Assembly (NCBI GenBank): GCA_024195265.1
Contig: JAJLRJ010000007.1
Coordinates: 26,941,600-27,005,599, forward strand
Direction: 5' to 3'
From: Dendrophyllia cribrosa
Taxonomy: Eukaryota > Cnidaria > Anthozoa > Scleractinia > Dendrophylliidae
DNA: 64,000 nucleotides
The notes below the pieces were generated by a model. The model ran no database searches. It had not been told where the DNA came from and was given only the letters and a program-made list of their open reading frames with translations. Shown in pieces: positions 1 through 35,721 of this stretch; position 1 is the stretch's first letter, and every line of letters begins with the position of its first letter. A program made the translations under genes and the position numbers.

Positions 1-607
1 CAAAAGAATCACTCTTTGAATGTGGTTAGCCGCACTTGTGTTCAGCAGGAAGAGATTAAGCGCAAAGAACAATTATTGAAATAGACATTGATTCATTGAT
101 TTTTAATGTAAACGCGCCTGTTCAGTGACTACAAAAAATATTAATTTTGAAAAATGTGCAACTCTTCATATTGTCTTGCAAATGTTAGCTCAGAAATTGA
201 CAAGTTGTCTCGGACAATTTTTTATGTCAATTTCTGTCCAAATTGTCGCGGACAATTCAAAAGTTGTCAGCAAGTGCAATTCTGGTCTTAGTGGAGATTT
301 TGATCATGTGATCTGCTGTGTGCCAGGGTCTTCTTCCAGACCGCTGCCATATTAAAAACAGAGAAGACCCTGGGGACAAAGTTGATGGCAATTGAAAAAA
401 AGATTTTCGAATGGACACTTAAGCATACCTACAATAATTCTAGACACATTTGTTGGGACAGATCAGATGTTTTCTCCCCTCTCAATGTTGGTTTTTAAGA
501 TTGGATCACAAAATTTGACGTTGGAAAGGGGAAAGACAGAATATAAATCAGAATACGAGTGTTGCACAGGTGTCCCAACTTAATGTGTCTGGGATTGTAG
601 GTTCACT
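1..607. other. 3' flank of TAMM41, no gene seen
   Basis: AT-rich sequence downstream of the minus-strand TAMM41 stop codon. The short open frames here have no recognisable domain. I see no RNA gene and no clear repeat structure. Confidence 0.5.
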
Positions 608-1636
608 TTATCTCCTAACAATTCCCCGGAGCATTTTACTAACTTTCTGAGCACTGTAGATCAAGGTTTTGTGGCCTCCTGCAGTAATGATTCCTTTGAT
701 ACTCTGTGTGATGCTGGATTTCCTTACAATGGATGCTATACCCTTTCTAACTAGCTCTGAACATTTGACTCTATCTTTAGAAGCCTTAAATAATGCTTCT
801 TCGATTATGGATGGCGTGGCTTCTTTACCGATGACACCTTGGACCAACTTTTCCTGTAGATACCTGGGTAATGACATCAGTTGAGAAAACATCACACTAC
901 TTTCCTGATTCTGCTGATATTTACAAGATGAAGAACTGAAATGAAGTTGACTTGAATTCAAAAGAATTGGTCTATAAAGGTCTCTAAAAGGTTCAATATT
1001 GGAATCGACAATGTTCTGTACTTTACCCTTGTTTTCACCAACAACCATTCTGAAGTCTCCAGCATATGACAAACCCGCGATGCTTAGGAAAAGGTCGTCT
1101 TCTGTAAAGTACTCTGGAAGGTTCAAGAGTGCTGCAGTGACAGCACTATTTAAATTCCCTTTCAGAGCTGGCAGAATATCACCGTCATTTACCCGTTGTA
1201 AGATTTTAACTGGTTTTTGAAGTCGTCCGGAAAGATACAACCATTGCCAGTCGTTTAGGTCAAGAAGAAAGTTCTCGCGACTGATAGTTCCATATTTTAT
1301 GACACTTCCTTCCATTGGCACCAGAGTATTGTAGTACATTCCTGCACCGAATTTATCTTGCAGTGAAACAACAGCATTTGAACCAAAACGTCCAACAAAC
1401 GAGTAGTGGTTTGAATGGAGTTTCAAATTCTCTTTATGCCATTGTTCAGCGTTTTCGAGCACAAAAACGAAGTCCAGCATGTTCTTTAAAGATATATTTC
1501 CTTTCTGCTTGAATATTCCAGAGCCATAAGCAAAAGCAAGCGAAATTCCGCGCGGAAAACGAGACACAACTTTTTGCAGAAATTCAACATGTGGGTCCGC
1601 CATTTTGTTCGCGCTGGAACCCAGTCCCCTTTTCAT
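608..1636 (-). CDS. TAMM41: TAMM41: mitochondrial CDP-diacylglycerol synthase (phosphatidate cytidylyltransferase)
   Basis: A 342-residue single-exon frame that aligns by eye with animal TAMM41 along its whole length. The family makes CDP-diacylglycerol from phosphatidic acid and CTP on the matrix side of the mitochondrial inner membrane, the entry step to cardiolipin. Visible hallmarks are the nucleotidyltransferase motif Y-G-S-G at residues 37-40, the following M-L-D-F-V-F block with Asp55, the conserved GRLQKPVKI segment, SAVTAALL, AGLSYAGDFRM, and the C-terminal RKSSITQSIKGIITAGG block. Length is normal for the family. The start is the first ATG; Met12 is an alternative. There is no intron, although vertebrate orthologues are split into several exons, so this copy may descend from a retrocopy or from ancestral intron loss. 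Its start codon lies only about 47 bp from a large foldback transposon. Confidence 0.95.
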   Translation of the reverse strand: MKRGLGSSANKMADPHVEFLQKVVSRFPRGISLAFAYGSGIFKQKGNISLKNMLDFVFVLENAEQWHKENLKLHSNHYSFVGRFGSNAVVSLQDKFGAGMYYNTLVPMEGSVIKYGTISRENFLLDLNDWQWLYLSGRLQKPVKILQRVNDGDILPALKGNLNSAVTAALLNLPEYFTEDDLFLSIAGLSYAGDFRMVVGENKGKVQNIVDSNIEPFRDLYRPILLNSSQLHFSSSSCKYQQNQESSVMFSQLMSLPRYLQEKLVQGVIGKEATPSIIEEALFKASKDRVKCSELVRKGIASIVRKSSITQSIKGIITAGGHKTLIYSAQKVSKMLRGIVRR

Positions 1637-2542
1637 GAATGGGGTTAGTTTCTAGAGAAACTGTGGTGCTGCGTCGGTGGGGTACGGAAGCCGATAAGGG
1701 CCAATCCTAAAATAATTTTCAAATCTCGAAAAAAGTTTCAAATCTAAGTAATTTGTTCAAATCCTTGTCCACTATTCTTTTCCAATCCGAAAATATTTTT
1801 CCAAATCCGAAAATGTTTTTCCAAATCCGAAAATGTTTTGCAAATCCGAAAATAATTTTCCAAATCCGAAAATCGTTTTCAAATCCCGAAGAGATTTTGA
1901 AATCCGAAAATGTTTTCCAAATCTGAAAATAATTTTCCAAATCCGAAAATCGTTTACAAATCCCAAAAAGTTTATCCAATCCAAAAATCGTTTTCAAATC
2001 CGAAAATGTTTTCCAAATCTAAAAATAATTTTCCAAATCCGAAAATCGTTTACAAATCCCAAAAAGTTTATCCAATCCGAAAATCATTTTCAAATCCGAA
2101 AATATTCTCCAAATCCGAAAATGTTTAACAGCCGGAAAACGTTTTCAAATCGGTCAGTATAAAGCATGAACTGCGGACTGCGGACTACTGACTGCGGACT
2201 ACGGACTGGGTATAAAACATGGACTAGGGCATAAAACGTGGACTGAGAATCATGGAATCGGTATAAAACGCAGACTGGGTGTAAAATAACGAGGACCGAA
2301 GCTGTGAACATAAAATAATGATTTACCTCTGTCGATAAATACGTAGATTTTTAATACGTAGGGGTCGCAGGGTATCTTCTTTACAGCGGTTCATAAATAA
2401 AGGCCAAATTTCACAAAATGCTGGTAGACAATTAACTCTGATAAAATGCGCAGCAACACGTTTCTGGCTATTACTGATAATGGCAACGATATGAAATATT
2501 TTCAAATTTGCGAGGCAGTACATTTTGCTGTTCTGTAGTCCA

Positions 2543-2575
<33 letters not shown>

Positions 2576-3193
2576 TCGGGCCCGGAACTGCAATTTAAAA
2601 TCAGAATCTATAGAATGGTGAAGTATTGTTTAACCCTCAAACCAGCCCGACTTGTTTTGTCAACTTATAATGTTTTATTGCCTAGCTTTCAAAACCAACA
2701 AAATTTTAATCTTTAATGTAAACATTGGCTTTCAGGGCCCGATAACTTTTCGCAAATTTGAAAAATAGTTCATATCGTTGCCATTATCAGTAATATCCAG
2801 AAAAGTGTTGCTACGGATTAAATCAGAGTTAATTGTCTACCAGCATTTTGTGAAATATAGACCTTTATTTATGAACCGCTGTAAAGCAGATACCCTGCGA
2901 GCAGAGCCTGTAAAGTTTGAACTGGGCTCTGCTCGTAGGGTATAAAGCAGATTAAAAATGAGAAAAATTGCGAGAATTAAGATAATATTTCTGCTTTACT
3001 TTATTTGAATTTTTTTTTCAAATATCAAAAGAGAAAACGTTTGTAAAGTAACATGCCGTGACCCCCACGTATTATAAATCACGTATTTATCGACAGAGGT
3101 AAATCAATATTTTATGTTCACAGCTTCGGTACTCGTTACTTTACACCCAGTCCGCGTTTTATACCGAGTCCATGATTCTCAGTCCGCGTTTTA

Positions 3194-3396
3194 TACCCAG
3201 TCCGTAGTCCGCAGCCCGTAGTCCGCAGTCCGCAGTCCGCAGTCCGCAGTCCGCAGTCCGCAGTCCGCAGTCCGCAGTCCGCAGTCCGCAGTCCGCAGTC
3301 CGCAGTCCGCAGTCCGCAGTCCGCAGTCCGCAGTCCGCAGTCCGTAGTCCGCAGTCCGCAGTCCGTAGTCCGCAGTCCGTAGTCCGCAGTCCATGT
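3194..3396. repeat. 7-bp microsatellite, unit GCAGTCC
   Basis: Over 25 tandem copies of GCAGTCC, with occasional GTAGTCC variants, in the right arm of the foldback element. The left arm holds only a few copies near 2168-2210, so the array expanded on one side after the arms formed. Confidence 0.9.
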
Positions 3397-3620
3397 TTTA
3401 TACTGACCGATTTAAAAACGTTTTCCGGTTGGAAAACATTTTCGGATTTGGAGAATATTTTCGGATTTGAAAAAGTTTTAGGGATTTAAAAATGATTTTC
3501 GGATTGGATAAACTTTTTGGGATTTGTAAACGATTTTCGGATTTGGAAAATTATTTTCAGATTTGAAAAACATTTTCGGATTTGAAAACGATTTTCGGAT
3601 TTGGAAAATTATTTTCAGAT

Positions 3621-3905
3621 TTGGAAAACATTTTCGGATTTCAAAAACTCTTCGGGATTTGAAAACGATTTTCGGATTTGGAAAATTATTTTCGGATTTG
3701 CAAAACATTTTCGGATTTGGAAAAATATATTCGGATTTGGAAAACATTTTCGGATTTCAAAAACTCTTCGGGATTTGAAAACGATTTTCGGATTTGGAAA
3801 ATTATTTTCGGATTTGCAAAACATTTTCGGATTTGGAAAAATATATTCGGATTTGGAAAACATTTTCGGATTTCAAAAACTCTTCGGGATTTGAAAACGA
3901 TTTTC
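3621..3905. repeat. Higher-order repeat of about 115 bp within the foldback arm
   Basis: The block containing TCAAAAACTCTTCGGGATTT recurs about every 115 bp (near 3640, 3753 and 3871). Each block contains four or five diverged CGGATTTGGAAAA-type units, so this is a repeat of repeats. The left arm lacks this amplification. Confidence 0.8.
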
Positions 3906-4050
3906 GGATTTGGAAAATTATTTTCGGATTGGAAAAGAATAGTGGACAAGGATTTGAACAAATTATTTAGATTTGAAACTTTTTTCGAGATTTGAAAATT
4001 ATTTTAGGATTGGCCCTTATCGGCTTCCGTAGTGGGGGGATGAAACATGA

Positions 4051-4254
4051 GAATTTAGTTTTATCGACTGAGTCGATAAGGTAAATTGACCACCGTAAAA
4101 AGATTCAAATAGCTGACGTTTCGAGCGCTAGCCCTTCGTCGGAGCGAATCGAGCGATTCGCTCCGACGAAGGGCTAGCGCTCGAAACGTCAGCTATTTGA
4201 ATCTTTTTACGGTGGTCAATTTACCTTATCGACTCAGTCGATAAAACTAAATTC
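4051..4254. mobile_element. 204-bp near-perfect palindromic MITE
   Basis: Two 100-bp arms are exact reverse complements around a 4-base spacer (GAGC at 4151-4154). The core carries the phrase GACGTTTCGAGCGCTAGCCC and its complement. There is no coding capacity. It lies 105 bp upstream of the SPMIP11-like start codon. Confidence 0.92.
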
Positions 4255-4359
4255 CCTTTTCATGAAAACGAGGTTGTTTACCATGGCAACACGTGAGAAC
4301 AATCTCAGCTGTTGTTGAATTTATTTGTGGAGGTCGGCGATTTTGTTGAACTTTTAGCG

Positions 4360-6333
4360 ATGGCTTTCTTTAATTTAACGCAGCTAGGACTACAAGACCC
4401 AATCAAAGAAGCTGTCACTAAACCAGTAACGACTACAGCACTAGGCGAAAAGCCCGACACAGCGAAATCCACAACTGCAGCACAGAGACACACCACTCTG
4501 AGCGAGCCGGTCTATCCGAACTCCGAAGCGAACGGATCTTATGTAAAATACACCAAGCGTCTACACAAACACATCCGACCAAAACTAGGTAAGATCTGCT
4601 TTAATAGGATTACAAATTTTTGATTTCACAGCATGCTTGATATGTTGGTGCGATGTTTCACTGTGATTTTGATTTATTTATACTCACTTGGAAGCTGTTT
4701 ATCGTAAGTGATATTGGTTTTCTTTGTGTGGATTACTTTTGATTACCACAGAAATATGTAAACGATTAGCTCTGGACACAAAGCTTATCTGGCGGTTGTA
4801 AAGCAAAATGAACCTCTAATGTAGGCAGAAATAAACTGGAGGTTAAAGGACTGATATTCTGTCAATCGAAAAGTCATTTCTTTGTCGAGCAGACAACAAT
4901 GCTCGTGTAATAAGCCGAGCTGTATAAACATGTTGCCAACGACTGTCTCTTGCTGCAGTCGAGTCTAACTCCTATCTTTCGATGATTTACACCTCTCAAT
5001 CAGGTTCGGAGGGTGAGCATGGGCTCATTTCCTTGAAAGTGGCTGGTGAATGAGACTCCTCACACAATGCTTGTATGCGAGCCTGGGAGAAATACATGTA
5101 TCCGTACCACCCCTACCACCCAAAGGAAGGTGATTAAATCACAAAATCAGAAATTCCGAGGAGGGTGTCTCAAATGCCAATTAATGTTTTAAAAGGAAAG
5201 TGTCATACTTTGAATCGGAAGGTCCCTGGCTTGAGCCCAGCTCTCTGCAATCGTGTTGTTTTCAGTTTGCCTCAAGGAAATGTAGAACTTGCAGGGAGCA
5301 GGGCAGGTGTAGTGGTGAGAGCACTTGCGTCCCACCAATGTGGCCAGGATTTGATTCCCAGTTCCAGCGTCATATGTGGGTTGAGTTTGTTGTTGGTTCT
5401 CTCCTTGCTCCAAGAGGTTTTTCTCTGGTTACTTCGGTTTTCTCCTCTCTTCCAAAACCAACGTCTACAAAGTACAATTAGATCTGGAAAGGGAACGATT
5501 TTAGAATACCCGGCCACTTATTTACATATCCCTAAATGTTAATAGAACAAAGCATGAAAACAAAAGGATCTACCAGTATTCTCATTCATTGAGATGCAAC
5601 TAAGTGGCCCAGTATTGTAAAGTCTAGCCTTTTTTAAATATAAATTTTATATTTTCCTTCATCTAGCTACATCCCACATACAAAATACCAGTAATAATAA
5701 ACATCTTGCTTCCCTTAACATTTGGCAAACAAATGAAGTCTTTTCTTTTAAAATGTCCTTTTTGTAGGACCAAATGAAATATATCACACCCAAATAACAA
5801 CAAATATAAACTACAGTTACTGGATGAAAGATGGAGTACAGCATGAATCATGGACACAGAATGAGCATCACCCAAGAGTCAATAGTGAAATGACAAGGTA
5901 AAACAACTCACAGTTAAATAATTGATCAATCTAAAGGATCCTTGCATTCATCATTTCCATTTCCACAGTTCAGCTAGCCACACAGTAGGCAATTTTATAG
6001 GTCTATCATGATGATTGGCAAAAATCGCCAGGTGTGCCCATGCAGTACTTCAAATGGAGCAGTTCTTAACTCAACACCTCTACTTGAAAAAAAAAACAAC
6101 TAACAGCTGCAAAAAACTACTAACAGTCCCATCCTACATTGTACTTACAATTGAGTGGGTGAGCGAGCAAGAAAGGGTGAAAGATGCATGCATGCATCTT
6201 TGTTTGTTCACTTCCTCCCAACTCTCACATGATCTCTAGCATGTTTAGTTTCAGAGGCAGCGGAGTATTTTGAAATGGGGGGGGGGGGGGGGGGGCTCAT
6301 CGTACACCAAGCCAGGCAAAAAAAGAAATCCCC

Positions 6334-6364
<31 letters not shown>

Positions 6365-6889
6365 AAAAAAAAATCCAGCAGCTGATTGGCTTCTTTAACA
6401 CAGGCTGGAGCTGTTCAAAAAAAAGTCCTAAAACATATTATTTCACCAAGCGCCAGGCCTAGTGATCAAATGATTTGTGAAAAGATTACAAGACTGAATA
6501 TTTTGCCAAACCAATTTTATGCTGCGCTAGCGATATTTTCGACATCGAAAATGTGGGGGGCTGTGCCTCCCCCTGCCTGCTTCACTGCCTGTGAGCTTGC
6601 CGACTCAACTACCTCAAAGGGAGTCAACAAAAGTCAACAGCTGCAAGGGAAATAAATGATAGAGACATGCTGCCTTATGCCCAGATGCCGGTGTCTTCTG
6701 CTTTGCATCTTGTCCCACAGCACCATGTACACTGGGTAAGATCAAGGAAAGATGCCTGGGATGGGGCAGAGACATACATGTACACAATGTATGAGCTTGG
6801 TGGCTGGGTTTGCAATAAAATTCCTTGTTTCTCTTTTCAGATTTGTTGACGAGATGACACTTACAAACAGAGAGTTCACATTATTTTAA
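4360..6889 (+). CDS. SPMIP11: SPMIP11/TEX49-like sperm microtubule inner protein, three exons
   Basis: Exons are 4360-4588, 5768-5897 and 6841-6889, with donors GTAAGA and GTAAAA, acceptors TTTTTGTAG and CTTTTCAG, and phases 1 and 2 that fit. The product has 135 residues, close to the mammalian protein. It begins MAFFNLTQLG, a start shared with TEX49. The second exon carries PNEIYHTQIT followed by YWMKDGV and ends EMTR; the third reads FVDEMTLTNREFTLF, which matches the family C-terminus. In mammals this small protein lies inside the doublet microtubules of the sperm axoneme; a similar ciliary role is inferred. Two of the exons are too short to be found by open-frame length. Intron 1 holds a SINE and intron 2 holds long G and C runs. 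The gene is divergent from TAMM41. Confidence 0.82.
5285..5475 (+). mobile_element. tRNA-derived SINE in SPMIP11 intron 1
   Basis: The head has an A-box-like segment (GTAGTGGTGAGAGCA, near 5310) and a B-box-like segment (GGATTTGATTCCC, near 5349). A body follows with TGTGGGTTGAGTTTGTTG and AGAGGTTTTTCTCTGG, then CCAAAACCAAC. This order is typical of a SINE family common in cnidarian genomes. Exact ends are not determined. Confidence 0.7.
6278..6364. repeat. Long G run followed by long C run
   Basis: A G homopolymer near 6278-6296 and a C homopolymer near 6336-6364 flank about 40 bp inside SPMIP11 intron 2, forming a potential G:C hairpin. They probably belong to a MITE of the G/C-run type. 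Run lengths may be unreliable in assembly. Confidence 0.7.
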
Positions 6890-7965
6890 ACATTGAGCAT
6901 TCAAGATAGACAGGGATAGAACACCCAAATTTTCATGTTTTCTACTTCCATTTTCATTTAGCATTTTTCTAGAATATTTCAATGAACAATGACACCATCA
7001 ATCAATGACTGATGTGTGCTTACATGTATATATCTTAATTCGGAATCTTTTTCAGCATATTACAAGAAACCCAATAAAAGATGATACTAATAAAATTAAT
7101 ATACTAGTTGCTTTTATTTTCAAGCTAGATACAAAATGAAATTTCACTTCACATCTACCAATGAATAAAACAATAAGAGTTTGACATTATTGCCCCTAAA
7201 AAGTTTCATTTCTGCAAAGGTAATTAAATGTAATTATATTAAACCTTGTTAATAAAGTATTTGTAATCTAAACATATGATCACAATTTATTGCCTTGTGC
7301 GGAACCTTTTAAGTTGTATAAAGTTATCAATGGCATAAATAATGTAGTTATTATTCTATATCTACATTGTAGCTTTCCTTGGCTTGGGTCAGTTTACTTC
7401 CTTACATGAAGTTTAAACTTGTCATAAAATTAATGGCAATAGGGTCTTCACAAATTAAACATGTTTTGTATGGAACCCTCAGAAATTTCAACTTCAAGTC
7501 AGTCAGATTGAAATATGAATTAAGAACACATAATTATGACACACAAAGTCTTAAAGTGACCTGTTCATGTGTTTTTCTATGCAGTAAATCTTTTATAAAA
7601 CTTTAATGTCAAGAGATAAATAAATTGATCACTTAATACTTTAATTAAAAATTCAAAAAGCATGTTCCGAATTCAAACCAATTTAACACACTTAATATAT
7701 TAATCTATGACTGTTGATACAATTACAAAATTGCATCTCTATAAATATCACCACTGGAATTTGCTAAATCCATTCAGTTGGACCAAAACAAGAGAACCAG
7801 TAAATTTAGAGAGCTTTAAATGCCCGCCCTCCCCCTTAAGTCAATTATAATTAAATAGCTTATTTCTGTAAATATAGTATCATTGATTTCTTGAAGTCAA
7901 AGCACTTATGGTTGTACCTTCAAGTCAAAATACAGCACAAATGTGCTTTTTGGTATAATAAAGCT

Positions 7966-8035
7966 ACTAAAATAGGGCACTAGTACTTAGTGGTAATGTC
8001 CGCTACCAATGTGGCCATAGTGCCCTATATTAGTT
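7966..8035. repeat. 70-bp imperfect palindrome
   Basis: ACTAAAATAGGGCACTA at the left is mirrored by TAGTGCCCTATATTAGT at the right, with a short centre that is also partly complementary (TACTTAGTGG and CCACATTGGTA-like). It is probably a miniature inverted-repeat element. Confidence 0.6.
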
Positions 8036-9402
8036 GATTTGAGTAGGTTCAGGGAAATTTAATTAATTAGCCAACCTTAAATGGTATTCATCAGAAGCAT
8101 AACATGTGACCAGATTCTTTCTTTTTTTTCTTTTGTGACGAGATTCTGATCAATGCCACAAAGTGCAACAAGGGTTGGTCAGTTGGTTCCATTAAGTCAA
8201 ACCACCTTTTCCCTTTAGTTTTTGATTTGCACATGTTGAGGATCATGTTCATAACATGTGTTAATCGCAAACTACAGGAAAAAAGGCAGTTGGACTTACT
8301 GAAGCCAACTGACTTCCTATTTTCCATTTCAACACAGCAACTCAAAAACACTTGCCTGTACGTTTAAAAGCTTACATCTTCCACTCGACTGTTGGTGTCT
8401 TTATATAAAATATTACTATTCTGTAACTGTCTTGCCTGCGAATACAGCCGCCTCTTATCGCTCCAGGCCGCTTGGGGTGTTCGCGCGAGAGAGCCTCTGC
8501 GAATTACTTTAAGAAATTCCATACTGATTACGTAAATCACCCGTCGCTAATCTCGTATAATTATAATAATATACATGCAGTGAAACCAAATAAAATGAAA
8601 GGTGTTGACAGGCCTATCACAAATCCTACTAGCGCCTGGCATGTTTGTTATGACCTTTGTTCACTTGGTTTTAAGTTGGTTTGATTTTTACGGATCTACC
8701 CCTTTTGTATGAAGGTTGTGATTCATTTTGTCCATGAGGATGTAGGCACACAGGGTTGTATTGTGTTACAAAGGATAACTTCCTTGCATGCTTTTATTTC
8801 TTAGTGCAATGGTTTATTATTTCTGTTTCCATCTTTGCCGTGAAAATATTGGCGAAAGAAACAGCCATTTTTGTACCCAGCCATTGCAGTGCCATGAGTC
8901 TGACGGTAGTCTTTCCGCTAAAAGTAGACTGATGATGATAATAATTATAACGGGTTTCTTCTTCCCATGTATCGCTGATAAATGTTCATAATTTCATCCA
9001 CAACTGCAAGAGTGGCTCCGTTTGAAATATCAGTGACTTGCCACATCCGGTTGGTAAATTGACAAAAACAGAAAAACCTCTTTACCACAGATAAGACTAC
9101 ATGTATGAAGAGCCTGAAACTGACTTGCTTGTAACGTCAAAACATTAAACATACATGTAGGACGGGTAGATTGAACACAGAGTCAAACATTTTCTAATGA
9201 CTGACAATATTAATCCTTGCAACTGGCGACCATATTTGTTAAGTTGTGATTTTGAGTCACAACACTGCATAATTTAAAGCATAATTATGTAAAATTATCA
9301 AGTTGACCAATCAGCGCTTCTGGATTCAGGACTGATTTACATCATCAGTATGGAGTTTCTCAGAGTAAATCGCAGACGCTCTTTCACGTGAACGCCCCTA
9401 GC

Positions 9403-9857
9403 CCAGGGAGGGGGGGGGGGGGGGGGGGGGGGGAGGGGGAGGTACTGAACAAAGTTTTGTACAGGGATGCTCCGCCTCGAGGTCCAAACCCTTACCCTTT
9501 CATATACTGTTTTTGATGGAAAAGGTACCCCTTTCATATACCTTTCATTGAAAATGGTACCCCTTTCATATACCTTTCATTGAAAATAGTTCCCCTTTCA
9601 TACAGCGTTTACGGCATCTGTTTCATATATTTTGAACGGCCGTTTTTATAATACTTAAATGGCAGTTTTTCCTACCTTTTTTATACTTCAACTTGTGTTT
9701 TCCTATTCTTCGTGAAATCCCTACCCTTTCATATACTTCAAACAGTGAAATCCCGACTCTTTCATATACCTCCAGCTTCAAAAAGGTACCCCTTTCGGGC
9801 GGAGCAGCCCCGTATAGCCCATTATAGGGAGTACCCCCCCCCCCCCCCCCCCAGGGG
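9403..9857. mobile_element. hAT-like MITE with G/C homopolymer ends
   Basis: The direct repeat CCCCTAGC occurs at 9395-9402 and 9858-9865 and serves as an 8-bp target duplication. The element starts with a G run after CCAGGGA and ends with a C run before AGGGG. The interior holds several copies of CCCTTTCATATAC. It has no transposase frame. The 8-bp duplication suggests mobilisation by a hAT-type transposase (inference). Confidence 0.65.
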
Positions 9858-10212
9858 CCCCTAGCAGCTGGGAGTGATGAGAGGAACAAGGACAAGTTTA
9901 CTGAGAGAACTTAAGATGCCCACACAGAACAAAAGCCATTATAAACAGGAAATTTCTCTCATCCTGATCCCCTTGCTCTCTCCCGATGTAGGGCTGTCAC
10001 TATTTGTTTTTAAATAAGTGTGAAAGAAAATAAAGTAGCCAGAGAAAATTGGTTCCTGGTGTTGTCAATGTTCTGTTTTTTTTTTATCAATGTAACTGGG
10101 GCTGAAACACATAAAAGCCGGGAAAATCTCTGGCTCCTGACTCTTATTGATAGCCCTGTAGATGTTTCTATGTTCTCATGCACACTATTAACAACAGTGT
10201 GAACAGCCTAAT

Positions 10213-35467
<25,255 letters not shown>

Positions 35468-35721
35468 TTTATAACAATTATACAAGTAAAATACCAAGGG
35501 AAAAATAAATGACCAGGTGAGTCCAGAGGTGAGCCGGTGCTTGCAAACTGCGCGCGTCTCCAGAAGCAACCTCGTTCCCAGAGCCTCTTGCGTGAGAGAG
35601 GCCCTGGGAACGAGGTTGCTCCAGAAGATGCTTTCAAATATGGTAACGTTTGTGTCGTCACAATGGCAATCAATTTTACCGGGCGTAGACTGGAGCCGAC
35701 TTTATTTGCCTCTCCTTTAAA
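35468..35721. promoter_or_regulatory. Shared divergent promoter region of TMEM245 and FNTB
   Basis: Only 254 bp separate the two start codons, so the interval must hold both 5' UTRs and both core promoters. No TATA box is evident. A 56-bp palindrome (35565-35620; AGCAACCTCGTTCCCA mirrored) lies in the middle and looks like a MITE remnant. The divergent arrangement is seen directly; promoter function is inferred. Confidence 0.6.
35565..35620. mobile_element. 56-bp palindrome (MITE remnant) in the divergent promoter
   Basis: AGCAACCTCGTTCCCAGAG at the left is mirrored by the right arm ending GGGAACGAGGTTGCT, with TGCGTGAG near the centre. It is short, symmetric and non-coding. Confidence 0.75.

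Larger units (their letters stand above)
1684..4030. mobile_element. 2.35-kb foldback DNA transposon made of tandem-repeat arms
   Basis: The ends are perfect inverted copies: ACGGAAGCCGATAAGG at 1684 and its reverse complement ending at 4030. The inverted relation continues through arms of roughly 850 and 1,270 bp (about 1684-2530 and 2760-4030). The outer part of each arm is an array of about 20-bp units of the form CAAATCCGAAAATNNTTTT; the inner part is unique sequence mirrored on both sides. No transposase frame is visible. GTGGGG occurs just outside both ends (1676-1681 and 4032-4037) and may be the target duplication. The predicted proteins across the arms are only repeat translations. 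Confidence 0.85.
6890..10212. other. Intergenic region between convergent SPMIP11 and TMEM245
   Basis: AT-rich sequence with no host exon that I can support. It holds a short palindrome at 7966-8035 and an 8-bp-TSD MITE at 9403-9857. The remaining open frames have no domain similarity. Confidence 0.5.

Noticed and set aside
3191..3394. Repetitive DCGLRTA protein
   Set aside because: It is the reading of the GCAGTCC microsatellite; no gene context.
1719..3995. Many open frames of 60-110 codons on both strands rich in FGF, IWK or NPK repeats
   Set aside because: They are translations of the 20-bp tandem repeats in the foldback arms and appear in several frames and both strands.
5165..5542. 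125-codon frame on the plus strand
   Set aside because: It runs through a SINE within SPMIP11 intron 1 and has no domain.
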